64,000 nt of DNA from the NCBI GenBank assembly GCA_017526785.1, contig JAFXQV010000018.1, forward strand, positions 1 through 64,000. The letters are read 5' to 3'. This DNA is from Oscillibacter sp. (GTDB lineage Bacteria > Bacillota > Clostridia > Oscillospirales > Oscillospiraceae). Of the stretch, positions 46,198 to 55,714 are shown one piece after another; position 1 is the first letter of the stretch, and each line of letters starts with the position of its first letter. The translations under genes and the position numbers were made by a program. Below the pieces are notes generated by a model. That model worked only from the letters and a program-made list of their open reading frames with translations, did not search any database and was not told the DNA's origin.

Positions 46198-47472
46198 ATG
46201 ACGATTCATGTAGTGCGGCGTGGGGAGACATTGCCGGGTATCGCGGCGGAATACGGCGTGGACGCCGGACGCCTCGCCGCCGACAACGTGGTGAACGGGC
46301 GCGGGCTTGCCGTCGGACAGACACTCGTCGTACGCTTCCCGCTCCAGACGCACCGCGTACGGGCGGGGGAGACGCTGACCGGTATCGCGGCGCGCCACGG
46401 CCTGTCGACGCGCACACTGTGGCGGCGGAACTGGCCGCTCGGCGGGCGTGAGAGCATTTACCCCGGACAAACACTCGTCCTGTCCTACCGGGAGGAGCGC
46501 GCGTTAGGGGACGCCGTTTTCAACGGTTACGCCTACCCGAACATTCACGCCGACCTGCTCAGCGCGCAGTTGCCGTATTTAACATATCTGTCCCCGTTCA
46601 CGTACGGAATCGGGGCGGACGGGCGGCTTTTGGAGTTAAACGACTGGTCAATGCGGACGGCGGCGCGGCGGCACGGCACGGGGACGCTCTTACATCTGTC
46701 CACGCTCACGGAGGACGGCACCTTCAACACGGCGCGGGGCGCGGCCGTGCTGACCGACCCCGTCGTACAAAACCAGCTCATCCGGGACGTGTCAGCCCGC
46801 GCCGAAGAAATCAACAGCGCGGGCGTGGATGTCGACTTTGAATACCTGCCGGAGGACTTGGGCGCGGCGTACGCGGAATTCTTGGGGCGTCTGCGGGGCG
46901 AACTCCGCAAGCGGCGAAAATTTCTGTGGGCGGCCTTAGCGCCGAAAGTGCGCGCCAATCAGCCCGGGCTTCTCTACGAGGCGCACGACTACCGTGCAAT
47001 CGGCGCGGCCGCCGACGCCGTACTGCTCATGACCTACGAGTGGGGCTACACGGCGGGGCCGCCCATGGCCGTCGCGCCGTTGCCGAACGTCCGCGCCGTG
47101 CTCAACTACGCCGTGACCGAAATCGAACCCGGGCAAATCTTTCTGGGCATTCCGAATTACGGCTACGACTGGGCGTTACCGTTCGTCAGAGGCGTTACCC
47201 GCGCCCGGTCTATCTCGAACCTGAAGGCGGTGGAGTTGGCGCTTGATTATGACATTGCCATACAGTTTGACGAGACCGCGCAAGCGCCCTATTTCCACTA
47301 CACGGACAATTTCGGCACCGTACACGAAGTGTGGTTTGAGGACGCCCGGAGCATGGCGGCGAAACTCCGCCTTATCGACGATTACGGCCTGCAGGGCGGC
47401 GGCGTCTGGAATCTCATGAGGCCGTATTCCCAAATCTGGCTCCTCGCCGACGCCCTCTATCACATCGACTGA
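46198..47472 (+). CDS. LysM-GH18 spore peptidoglycan hydrolase (SleL/YaaH-like)
   Basis: A 424-residue protein without signal peptide. Two LysM domains (about 2-47, VVRRGETLPGIAAEYGV; about 49-97, VRAGETLTGIAARHGL) precede a GH18 glycosidase domain. The DxxDxDxE-type motif is GVDVDFEYLP with catalytic Glu215. The order matches SleL/YaaH cortical fragment-lytic enzymes, which act on spore cortex during germination and lack a Sec signal. The start at 46198 has GGGGTG upstream. A weak GC hairpin follows (47481-47505). Confidence 0.93.
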   Translation: MTIHVVRRGETLPGIAAEYGVDAGRLAADNVVNGRGLAVGQTLVVRFPLQTHRVRAGETLTGIAARHGLSTRTLWRRNWPLGGRESIYPGQTLVLSYREERALGDAVFNGYAYPNIHADLLSAQLPYLTYLSPFTYGIGADGRLLELNDWSMRTAARRHGTGTLLHLSTLTEDGTFNTARGAAVLTDPVVQNQLIRDVSARAEEINSAGVDVDFEYLPEDLGAAYAEFLGRLRGELRKRRKFLWAALAPKVRANQPGLLYEAHDYRAIGAAADAVLLMTYEWGYTAGPPMAVAPLPNVRAVLNYAVTEIEPGQIFLGIPNYGYDWALPFVRGVTRARSISNLKAVELALDYDIAIQFDETAQAPYFHYTDNFGTVHEVWFEDARSMAAKLRLIDDYGLQGGGVWNLMRPYSQIWLLADALYHID

Positions 47473-47516
47473 CCGCCCCTGCCGCCGCCAGACGACAGAG
47501 GCGGCCGCGCTTTGGA

Positions 47517-47545
47517 TTGACTTTTCGGCCGGGACAGGCTATAAT
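47517..47545 (+). promoter_or_regulatory. Sigma-A promoter of the restriction-modification operon
   Basis: TTGACT, 17-bp spacer, TATAAT, about 47 bp before the methylase start. Confidence 0.87.
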
Positions 47546-47591
47546 GCCGCTTGCGGCCAAGCCGCGAATCTTTTTGAAGCGAGGCGCAGTC

Positions 47592-48623
47592 ATGAAACCT
47601 GAAAGAGCCGCCAGTACAATTGAATTATTCGCGGGTGCGGGCGGGCTTGCGCTTGGACTGGAACGGGCGGGGTTCCGCCCGCTGGCACTCGTGGAAATTG
47701 ACAAGGACGCCGCCGACACCCTCCGCCGTAACAGACCCCGTTGGCCTGTGATTCAGGACGACATCGCCAACCTCTCCGGCCTTGACCTGCGTTCCCGGTT
47801 CGGCCTGAAGCCGGGGGAGTTGGACTTGCTCTCCGGCGGCGCGCCGTGCCAGCCCTTCTCCTACGCCGGGAATCGGCGCGGTTTGGAGGACGCCCGCGGC
47901 ACGTTATTCTACCACTACGCGAAATTTCTGGAACAGCTACAGCCGAAAATGTTTCTCTTCGAGAACGTACGCGGCCTCCTCTCCCACGACAAAGGCCGCA
48001 CTTACCGGACCATCGCGGACATATTCGAGAGCCAAGGCTACCGTATCCAAAAGAAAGTCCTCAACGCGTGGGACTACGGCGTGGCGCAGAAGCGCGAACG
48101 CCTGATTACCGTGGGCATACGGAACGATTTGGGCGGCAAAATCCGGTTTTCGTTCCCCGCGCCCCACGCCTACAAGCCCGTACTCCGTGACATTCTGCCG
48201 GACTGCCCCCCCAGCGCGGGGACGCCCTACTCGGACTACAAGCGCGGAATCTTCGCGCTTGTGCCGCCGGGCGGGTGCTGGCGCGACGTTCCCGAGGAAA
48301 TCGCCCGGGAGTATATGAAAAGCTGCTGGAACATGGGCGGCGGACGCACGGGCATTCTCCGCCGGATGAGCCTTGACGAACCGTCATTGACCGTCCTGAC
48401 CTCCCCCAGCCAGAAGCAGACAGACCGCTGTCACCCGCTGGAGGCGCGGCCGTTCACCGTCCGGGAAAACGCCCGCTGTCAGAGTTTCCCCGACGACTGG
48501 CAGTTTTGCGGGAGTGTCGCGGCGCAGTACAAGCAGGTCGGAAACGCGGTGCCGGTCAATCTGGCTTTCGCAATCGCGGCGCAAATCAAAAAGGCATTGG
48601 AGGACTTATCATGTGGCCTTTAA
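47592..48623 (+). CDS. DNA (cytosine-5) methyltransferase
   Basis: A 343-residue type II m5C methylase. Motif I is ELFAGAGGLALGLERAG, motif IV is GAPCQPFS with nucleophile Cys86, motif VI is FLFENVRG and motif X lies in QYKQVGNAVPVNLA. The target-recognition region is about 190-280. Its end overlaps the endonuclease start by 13 bp. Given the partner, GGNCC is the likely site. Its specificity must be confirmed. Confidence 0.95.
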   Translation: MKPERAASTIELFAGAGGLALGLERAGFRPLALVEIDKDAADTLRRNRPRWPVIQDDIANLSGLDLRSRFGLKPGELDLLSGGAPCQPFSYAGNRRGLEDARGTLFYHYAKFLEQLQPKMFLFENVRGLLSHDKGRTYRTIADIFESQGYRIQKKVLNAWDYGVAQKRERLITVGIRNDLGGKIRFSFPAPHAYKPVLRDILPDCPPSAGTPYSDYKRGIFALVPPGGCWRDVPEEIAREYMKSCWNMGGGRTGILRRMSLDEPSLTVLTSPSQKQTDRCHPLEARPFTVRENARCQSFPDDWQFCGSVAAQYKQVGNAVPVNLAFAIAAQIKKALEDLSCGL

Positions 48624-49426
48624 GTTTCATCACCGAAGAGGACTTTACAAAGCACGTCCGGGACACCATCCGGCAGTACGGAAAGAGCCTCGAACCCATC
48701 GACATGGAGCGCTTTAACAGGAACATCATTGACCCTGTCAAGCTGATTTTCGACAAGAACGTGTACCAGTCCACTTGGGAAACGGTCATCGGAAACGAAA
48801 TCGTCCGTCAGCGCGACAAGTCCAACAATAACGAAATCGGCTACTTCCACCAGAACATTTTCCGGTATATCCGGAACTGCGAAGTTCCGGACGAAGGCTG
48901 GGACGTGGTTTTCCGCAGTCCGCAAGCCATCGACTTGGAGGGGAAACAGGTACACACAATCTATGTCGAGATGAAGAACAAGCATAACACTATGAACTCC
49001 TCTTCGGAGAGAAATACGTTCCTGAGAATGAAAGACCGTACCCAGCGGAATGACGACTGTGCCTGTTTTCTGGTGCAGGTCATCGCGCAAAGGTCGCAGA
49101 ATGTCAAATGGGAAATCACGGTTGACAAGCAGAAAGTGAGAGATAAGCGTATCCGGCGGGTGAGCATCGACCAATTCTACGCGCTTGTGACGGGCGAGGC
49201 GGACGCGTTTTATCAGATGTGCATGGTACTCCCGTCCGTGATTCAGGACGTTGTGGGGCAGTCCCGTCACGCCATTGTCCCGCGTGATACTGTAATTGCG
49301 TCGCTGGAACGGCGCGCCGGGACAAAAGACCTTGAGGCGGACAATGCCGCCGTGGCGGAGGCGCTGTATCGGCTGGCGTTCGGCGACTATCTGGGATTCC
49401 ATAACACCCCCTTGTTTCGATACTGA
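48611..49426 (+). CDS. Eco47II-family type II restriction endonuclease
   Basis: A 271-residue endonuclease starting MWPLSFITEEDF with GGAGG upstream. The pattern NRNIIDPVKLIFD, NEIGYFHQNIFRY, then GWDVVFRS...IYVEMKNKHNTMNSSS (the D...ExK-type PD-(D/E)xK core) and RIRRVSIDQFY is that of the Eco47II/Sau96I group, which cuts GGNCC. The methylase is immediately upstream, so protection is made first. The pair looks intact. Confidence 0.9.
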   Translation: MWPLSFITEEDFTKHVRDTIRQYGKSLEPIDMERFNRNIIDPVKLIFDKNVYQSTWETVIGNEIVRQRDKSNNNEIGYFHQNIFRYIRNCEVPDEGWDVVFRSPQAIDLEGKQVHTIYVEMKNKHNTMNSSSERNTFLRMKDRTQRNDDCACFLVQVIAQRSQNVKWEITVDKQKVRDKRIRRVSIDQFYALVTGEADAFYQMCMVLPSVIQDVVGQSRHAIVPRDTVIASLERRAGTKDLEADNAAVAEALYRLAFGDYLGFHNTPLFRY

Positions 49427-49435
49427 CAAGGGACG

Positions 49436-49461
49436 CGCCCCCTCTGCCGCAAGAGGGGGCG
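49436..49461. terminator. Hairpin after the restriction-modification operon
   Basis: Stem CGCCCCCTCT/AGAGGGGGCG followed by TATCCTTTA on plus. It lies between convergent genes. Confidence 0.7.
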
Positions 49462-49467
49462 TATCCT

Positions 49468-50529
49468 TTACGCGTCGCCGAAATCTTCCGGCTTAATCTC
49501 CATGAGTTCGTCTTTCGTGACGTTTTCTTTCGCGGCGAGGCGTCCGGCCTGCCGCACGAGTACCCGTTCAAACAGGTTCCGCACGCCGCGCCCGTTGCCG
49601 AACGACGGACTGTTTTCCGCTTCCAGACGCTTTTTCGCGGCCTCCTCCGCCTCCGCCGAAAGCGTGTACTTGCCCTTGTCACAGCGCATTTTGAACATAT
49701 CCAGCAGTTCTTCTGCGGAGTAGTCGTCGAAGTGCAGGAAGCGATTGAAGCGGGATTCCAGCCCGGGATTGGAGTGTATGAACCCGTCCATAAGTTCGTC
49801 GTACCCCGCGACAATCACAATCAAGTCGTCGCGGTGGTCTTCCATGGCCTTTAAGAGCGTGTCGATGGCTTCCTGTCCGAAGTCGCTTTCCCCCTTGCCG
49901 CTGAGCGTGTAGGCCTCGTCGATGAACAGCACGCCGCCCATGGCCTTTTCGATGACCTTGCTTGTTTTGAGCGCGGTCTGCCCGACGTACCCCGCCACAA
50001 GCCCGCTACGGTCGGTCTCCACAAGCTGTCCTTTCGACAAAATGCCCAGACTGTGGTAAATCCGCGACATTAGCCGCGCAATGGTCGTTTTGCCCGTGCC
50101 GGGGTTGCCCGTGAATACCATGTGCAAGGACAAGTCCGGCTCCGGCAAACCGTTCTCCCGGCGCATTTTGTGGACTTTCACAAGGTCAATGAGGCTCCGC
50201 ACTTCTTTCTTGACGGCTTGCAAACCGATGTAGCCGTCAAGTTCCTTTTGCAAGTCCTCCATGCTCTCGGGCGGGGGGACTTCTTCTGTTTTTTCGGCGG
50301 GGGACTGCGCCGCGCCGCCGGGCGTCGCGGTTTTGGACGCGTCCGGGGTCGCTTGGGAGGTGTCGCCGGGCGTCGCGGTTTTGGACGCGTCTGGCGTCGC
50401 TTGCGGCTTCCCGGCGTCGGCGGGACTGCCCCAGAAGTCCGCGCCCATGCGGCGCATATTGTTGCGCGTCATGGTGTGGATGAGGTCGAACTGTTGCGCA
50501 ATCAGGGCGTCTTTTTCGTTCTGTTCCAT
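49468..50529 (-). CDS. CbxX/SpoVK-type AAA ATPase
   Basis: A 353-residue AAA protein. An unusual N-terminal linker (about 38-85) carries two near-identical 16-residue units (QATPDASKTATPG type). The AAA domain has Walker A TGNPGTGKTT, Walker B VLFIDEAYTL, then NPGLESRFNRF (arginine finger region) and the small lid domain. The family includes SpoVK (sporulation) and CbbX. It is separated by a hairpin from the giant SLH gene upstream. Target unknown. Confidence 0.9.
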   Translation of the reverse strand: MEQNEKDALIAQQFDLIHTMTRNNMRRMGADFWGSPADAGKPQATPDASKTATPGDTSQATPDASKTATPGGAAQSPAEKTEEVPPPESMEDLQKELDGYIGLQAVKKEVRSLIDLVKVHKMRRENGLPEPDLSLHMVFTGNPGTGKTTIARLMSRIYHSLGILSKGQLVETDRSGLVAGYVGQTALKTSKVIEKAMGGVLFIDEAYTLSGKGESDFGQEAIDTLLKAMEDHRDDLIVIVAGYDELMDGFIHSNPGLESRFNRFLHFDDYSAEELLDMFKMRCDKGKYTLSAEAEEAAKKRLEAENSPSFGNGRGVRNLFERVLVRQAGRLAAKENVTKDELMEIKPEDFGDA

Positions 50530-50559
50530 GTGGTAACTCCTTTCACGATTCAGAAGGAA

Positions 50560-50588
50560 AGCGGCGTCTCCGTCGCCGGGACGCCGCT
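50560..50588 (-). terminator. Hairpin between the giant SLH gene and the AAA gene
   Basis: Stem AGCGGCGTC/GACGCCGCT, with TTTCCTTCTG following on the minus strand. Confidence 0.65.
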
Positions 50589-50600
50589 ATGCTACGGTGG

Positions 50601-53600
50601 TTACCGGGATTCAAACGTGGTGCCGTCCCAAGCGGGCGTCAACTCGACAAGCGGCGTGGAGATGAATCCGTAAATCGGGTCGCCCTTGTCGTCCACGTCG
50701 ACCTGCGTCTTTAACTGCACGATGCGTATGGAGACCGTCAGCGGCGAGCCTCTGACGTTGCTGTACTGGTCGCACATGTCGGAGGAGAACGTAAGGAACG
50801 AGCCGTTTTCGGCGTGGTCAAGCCGGAGTTCGATGGTCAGCGTCTGCTTTCCGATTTGGGCTTCGTCGTCCTCCATGAGGCTGATTTGCGGGGAGGAGCG
50901 CGTCTGCATGAGGGACGCGACGGCGCGGAAGTTCTCAAATTCGGGCGTCTCCCGCAGGGAACTCGTGATGGGGCCGCGGTCAAGCTGGCGGAGCGTCGGC
51001 GGGGCGGTGCTGTCGTCGCTGTGGTACAGGTACTCGTTGAAGGTCAGCGAGATACGCCCGCTGCACGTATTGCCCACAACGCCGTCGGCCACGTCCATGG
51101 TCAGCGTGTTCTGGATGGCAGTGATAATGGGGGCGTCGCTGTCCACGAGCGTGATGGGGTAGATACAGCGGAAGGCGTCGCCGGAGCCGGCTCTGCTCTG
51201 CCCGACGGCGAGGAAGGCGTACTGGGCGTGTTCGGACATGGGATACTCGCTGGCGTCCACGACGTAGCGCTGTCCCACGTCGATTTCGATACCGTGTCCG
51301 ACGCCGATAATGGTTCCGGCCGTGTTCGAGGAGGAGGCGCGGATATATTCGGCCACTTGGTCCTTGTAGGACTGGTCGGCGTACTTGTCGAACACACACC
51401 CCTTTCCGTCGCCGTCGGCGGTGATGACGTTCGTCGCCAGCGCCTGCAACACGCTGGAAATGCCCGCGTAACTGGGGAAAGCGGCAGGCGGGTCGGCGTT
51501 GCCGCTGGGTTCGTTGTTCCAGAAGGGACGGCTGAGCAGACTGCTTAACGCGGACGAGTTGTAGTTGGCTATCATGAAATCCACGATGGCGCGCTTGTCC
51601 GTGGCGACGTTGACAATGGGGTTGGCGAGGTCGAGCGTCAGCACGGGGCGCTGTGACGGCAGGGTGGTAAAGCGGAAAATCTGCACGTACGGGGAATAGG
51701 TCTGGCCTGTGCCGCGAATCACGAAGTAGGCGAAGTAATTGGTATCCGGCATCAGGCCGTCGACTTCCGTGGTGACGGTGCCGGAGATGATGGGGACGTA
51801 TCCCGTGATAATCTCCGGGTTGTCGTACTCCGGGTTGACGATTTCCAGATAGGACGGCGTGGAGACATAGAACGGCGCAAGCGGAATGGGGTTGCCGTCC
51901 TCGTCGCGCACCTCGTTTCCGGAGCTGTCGAGCCGGACATCGCTTCCGGTCTGGGGGATTTCCTCTTTCCGCGACCAGTTGACGACAAAGCCGTCCAAGT
52001 CGCGGGTGCTGATGGTATCGTCGGCGGGAGCCAGCGCGTAGAAGACGGTACCCTGCCGGGAGATTTGCAGACGCATGTCAACGCTCACGTCCACCGGGTC
52101 GAAGATAGGCCGCCCGGAGGCGAACGTCGGCGCGACAGTGTCCAGAAACGCCTTAGTCAGACGGAACATTAAATCGGGCGGCGTGCTGAGTTCGTTTACG
52201 GTCTCCTCTTCCTTGGCGATTTTGAAGCGCTCTTCCGTGATGTTGGAGGCGAGGTTGCCCAGCTCGTTGGACGACCCGGCGACCACGGAAATATAGAAGT
52301 GTACTTCCTGACTCCAGCCGCCGCGCTGGTCGTCGCCGTTGAGTTCCTTAAAGCGGATGGCGTACTCGTACACACTGCCGTCGGCCAGTTTCGTGAGGTT
52401 GGGCGTTTCGCCGACGCTGTAATTGTAGAGGTTGAAGTGCAGGCTCTGCCCGATACGCTGATTTTTCATCGTGGAGGGGATGGCCACCTTCCCGGAGCCG
52501 CCGGAGCCGTTCTTGGGATTCTGGATACGCTGCCAGCCGTTGGCGTCGGTCTCGGCGGAAATGTTGTACGAGAGCGAATCCGAGAGGCGCGAGCGGACGT
52601 ACATTTCGTATTCGCAGGAGATGTCCGACCAGATGAGCATATCCCATGTGGTGGTGGGGTCGGCCATGGAGGTGGAAATCGGCGTGACAGAAAAGGACAT
52701 GTCAATGTCGCTGATACCGATGGGGTAGGCTTCGGCGGCGAGGCTGAGGTTTGTCAAGGCCACTTGCGAGGCCACGGTGCGGAAGCGGTCAAGGCGCGTC
52801 GTGGGCATGCGGTTCTGTGCCGAGGAGGTGTCGGCAATGTCGGTAATCTGGAAATAGTACGACGTGCCGCTGCTGAGGCGCAGGGCGCTGGTCTGCCGCC
52901 CGTCCGTTTCAAGGTACGTGGGGAAGGTGATGACGGTTCGGGACTCCTCCATGGTCACGGTACAGTTGCGGTAGTCAATGCCCCAGTTGGTGATGGTGTC
53001 GGCGTTGAGGCTGTTGCGCTCGTTGATTTGAACGGGGAGGCTCGGGTTTGTGCGGTCGTAGAGCTGGATAACGGCGCTAAGAGCTTCTGCGAGATTGTCC
53101 TTGGCGGTCGCGCGGTCGTCGGCGGACTGCGCAATCAGCACGTCTTGGTAGAGGTCGATAAAGCGCGAGTTCGTGGACGCCTGCTGGATACTCTCGCTGA
53201 ACACAAGGCGGATGTCGCTGTCGGCGTAGGGGGTATCCGGCACAAATTCGGGGGTACGCGTGAACTCCTGCGTGACCGTGGGCGGGGCGCTGTCAAGGGT
53301 GTTGGCCGTAACCATGCAGGTGCGGCGGGGGTTGTTGGTGTCGTTGGGGTTCTTGGGGTCTCCGGTGGGGTAGACGGAGTAGTTCCCGGCCAAGTCCTTG
53401 GCGATATACCAGACATCGTAAGAGGTCTCGGGCTGAAGTCCGGTCACGTTGATTTGTGCGAGCATATTCGGCCGGGCGTTGACGGAACCCGATTTGATAC
53501 CGTTCATGCCGGAGGAAATCTGCAACTGCGCGTATTCGGGGGTGATGAGACTGCTTCCCGGCGGGGGCAGGGGGTAGTCCGTGCCGGTGGGGACGGCGAC

Positions 53601-55712
53601 CCAGTAAACGGTTCCGGACTCGTTGAGCATGCAGGTGAAGCGGATGGACGTTGCCCGGACGCTGTTGACGGTCATGGGGGTCAGGAACTTGGGCGGAGTG
53701 CCGTCCACGGTGGTGAAGGTGAGTTTCCGGACGGCGGAACTCTGCGCGAAGTCGGCGTCCGTCAGCCAGAGGTACACGTCGTATTTGGTCTGTTCGTGCA
53801 GTCCGGTCAACTGTACCAGAGAGGGCAGGCTGCGCGTCAGTTCCTGAACGCCGTAGGCGATAGCGCCGCCGAGAGAGGCGGAGCGGAAATCCGCGGCCGC
53901 AGGCGTGGCGCTTCCGGTGTTGTAGAGCGCCCAGTAGAGCTGGCAGGACTTGTTGGCCATGACCATGACTTGGGCGCTGTAGCAGTCGATGCTCGTGGAG
54001 TTGGGGTCGTAGGTGTTGGCGCTGATGGCGGGGTATCCGGCCGTGAACGCGGGGATGGTGCCGTCCGGCGTGGAGAAGGAGACGACTTTCACCGGGGAGC
54101 GGGTGCCGCGCGCGTCCACCATGATGGCGGAGAGGTAATAAGAGCCTCCGGCCGTCAGGCGGTTAATCTTCACCTGCGCGTCCGTCTGCGATTCCTTGAT
54201 TTGCGTGGAACCGCTGCTGATGGCCTTGGAGCCGTACGAAGCGGGGTTAATCAGCTCTTCCTCGTTTACGGAGCCGTCCGGAAGGCCGCTGACCGCCCAG
54301 TAAACGGTTCCGGTCTTGTTGGCGGAAAAGTACGCCGTGGCGGTGGTCGGGGCGATATTGGTTACGTAGGGGTATCCGGCCAGCAGGCGGGGGTCGGCGG
54401 AGGCCTCGGCGGCCTGCGTGGTGTCCATGCGCGTCCCGGAGACAAGCGCCGTGACGCCCGGGCGAATCACGATGTTGTCCGGGAGCATGGAGACAATGGA
54501 GCCAGTCGTGTTGATGTTGACGTTCTCCACGTCGCCGTTGCCCGTGACGGGTACCCCGGTGTCGAGGTTCAGATTCTTCACCGTGGCGTTGGCGTCGAGC
54601 GTCAGGGAGGACCCGGGCGCTCTTTCGTCGACGGTCAGCGTCTGCAGGGTTCCGGCGGCGACCCGGAGCGTGGAGGAGGGCGTCTTGTTGACCACGTTCT
54701 CCAGATTGCCCGACAGCGAGAACTCACTGCCGTTTCCGGCTTCCAGCGTGATATTCATCAGGCCGCGCCCGGTGGGCGTCCTGTCCTGCAGGTAGGCGCT
54801 GGAGCGGACGGACGTGTTTTGAATGGACGTGGTACCCTCCGAGCGGAGAGACAGGTACTGTCCCTTGACGCTGTCCACTTCCAGATTATTGGCCTCCACA
54901 TTGCGGAGAATCACGCTTTCCTCTCCGGTCTCGCTCTCGCCCGAACCGGCCACGATGATGTCGCCGAGTACGCGGACATTTTCCAGCGTGACCGCGCCCA
55001 GTTCCAGACCGCCGCTGACGTAGAGATTGCCGGCTATGGTCGTGTTGCGGAGCGTGGTATCGGAACTCGAAATTGTGACGTTGCCGAAAACGTCGTCCAG
55101 TTCGTACACGCCGGGTTCCTGTATCAGGTTCCCCAACGCCCGCTCGAGCAGAAGCGCCATAGCGCCGCGCGAGATGTTCGCCTCCGGGCGGAAAGTGCCG
55201 TCGGGGTAGCCCTTGATGAGGCCTTTTTCCACGGCGGCCTTGACGTAGCCTTTACTGTATTCGGCGAAGGCGTTGCCGTCCGAAAACTGCGTCACTTCCC
55301 CGGGAATCGGCGTCAGGCGCAGGTTTTTCGCCAGCATGGTCATGGCCTGCTGACGCGTCAGCAGGCGGTCGGGGGAGGCGTTGTAGCGGTCTGTCCCGGT
55401 GAAGTAGCGCGCCGTGTAGGCTATCACCACGTCGTCGTAGTACCACGCGCTGGACGTGATGTCCCGAAACGGATGCTCTCCCTTTTCGGAGTAGCCGTAG
55501 GCGCGGTTGACCATCGCCACGAACTGCGCCCGCGAGACCATGCGCTCGGGGTGTACCTGCCCGTCCTCGTAGCCGTGAATCACGCCCCACGCGACCAGCT
55601 TCTCAATGGCGTCGTCGTAGACCGTCTCCGCACGCGCGCGCGTCGGGAACGCAAGCCCAAGCAGCACGAGCGCCAGCGCGACGGCGTTTTGAAACACTCT
55701 GACTTTTTTCAA
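50601..55712 (-). CDS. Giant SLH-anchored surface protein (1703 residues)
   Basis: A very large exported protein. The signal peptide covers about 1-28. Three SLH domains follow (about 30-75, 80-135, 143-195; GYEDGQVHPERMVSRAQF, GYPDGTFRPEANISRG). A beta-solenoid-like Asn/Thr/Val-rich segment (about 205-400) has repeated LRN/LENV rungs. Multiple Ig/fibronectin-like repeats follow to about residue 1500 (GTVYWAVSGLPDGS, GTVYWVAVPTGTD, GTVFYALAPADD). The start is TTG at 55712 with AAGGAG seven bases upstream, inside the end of the PilZ gene. Probably an adhesin or S-layer accessory protein cotranscribed with motility genes. Confidence 0.92.
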   Translation of the reverse strand: MKKVRVFQNAVALALVLLGLAFPTRARAETVYDDAIEKLVAWGVIHGYEDGQVHPERMVSRAQFVAMVNRAYGYSEKGEHPFRDITSSAWYYDDVVIAYTARYFTGTDRYNASPDRLLTRQQAMTMLAKNLRLTPIPGEVTQFSDGNAFAEYSKGYVKAAVEKGLIKGYPDGTFRPEANISRGAMALLLERALGNLIQEPGVYELDDVFGNVTISSSDTTLRNTTIAGNLYVSGGLELGAVTLENVRVLGDIIVAGSGESETGEESVILRNVEANNLEVDSVKGQYLSLRSEGTTSIQNTSVRSSAYLQDRTPTGRGLMNITLEAGNGSEFSLSGNLENVVNKTPSSTLRVAAGTLQTLTVDERAPGSSLTLDANATVKNLNLDTGVPVTGNGDVENVNINTTGSIVSMLPDNIVIRPGVTALVSGTRMDTTQAAEASADPRLLAGYPYVTNIAPTTATAYFSANKTGTVYWAVSGLPDGSVNEEELINPASYGSKAISSGSTQIKESQTDAQVKINRLTAGGSYYLSAIMVDARGTRSPVKVVSFSTPDGTIPAFTAGYPAISANTYDPNSTSIDCYSAQVMVMANKSCQLYWALYNTGSATPAAADFRSASLGGAIAYGVQELTRSLPSLVQLTGLHEQTKYDVYLWLTDADFAQSSAVRKLTFTTVDGTPPKFLTPMTVNSVRATSIRFTCMLNESGTVYWVAVPTGTDYPLPPPGSSLITPEYAQLQISSGMNGIKSGSVNARPNMLAQINVTGLQPETSYDVWYIAKDLAGNYSVYPTGDPKNPNDTNNPRRTCMVTANTLDSAPPTVTQEFTRTPEFVPDTPYADSDIRLVFSESIQQASTNSRFIDLYQDVLIAQSADDRATAKDNLAEALSAVIQLYDRTNPSLPVQINERNSLNADTITNWGIDYRNCTVTMEESRTVITFPTYLETDGRQTSALRLSSGTSYYFQITDIADTSSAQNRMPTTRLDRFRTVASQVALTNLSLAAEAYPIGISDIDMSFSVTPISTSMADPTTTWDMLIWSDISCEYEMYVRSRLSDSLSYNISAETDANGWQRIQNPKNGSGGSGKVAIPSTMKNQRIGQSLHFNLYNYSVGETPNLTKLADGSVYEYAIRFKELNGDDQRGGWSQEVHFYISVVAGSSNELGNLASNITEERFKIAKEEETVNELSTPPDLMFRLTKAFLDTVAPTFASGRPIFDPVDVSVDMRLQISRQGTVFYALAPADDTISTRDLDGFVVNWSRKEEIPQTGSDVRLDSSGNEVRDEDGNPIPLAPFYVSTPSYLEIVNPEYDNPEIITGYVPIISGTVTTEVDGLMPDTNYFAYFVIRGTGQTYSPYVQIFRFTTLPSQRPVLTLDLANPIVNVATDKRAIVDFMIANYNSSALSSLLSRPFWNNEPSGNADPPAAFPSYAGISSVLQALATNVITADGDGKGCVFDKYADQSYKDQVAEYIRASSSNTAGTIIGVGHGIEIDVGQRYVVDASEYPMSEHAQYAFLAVGQSRAGSGDAFRCIYPITLVDSDAPIITAIQNTLTMDVADGVVGNTCSGRISLTFNEYLYHSDDSTAPPTLRQLDRGPITSSLRETPEFENFRAVASLMQTRSSPQISLMEDDEAQIGKQTLTIELRLDHAENGSFLTFSSDMCDQYSNVRGSPLTVSIRIVQLKTQVDVDDKGDPIYGFISTPLVELTPAWDGTTFESR

Positions 55713-55714
55713 AT

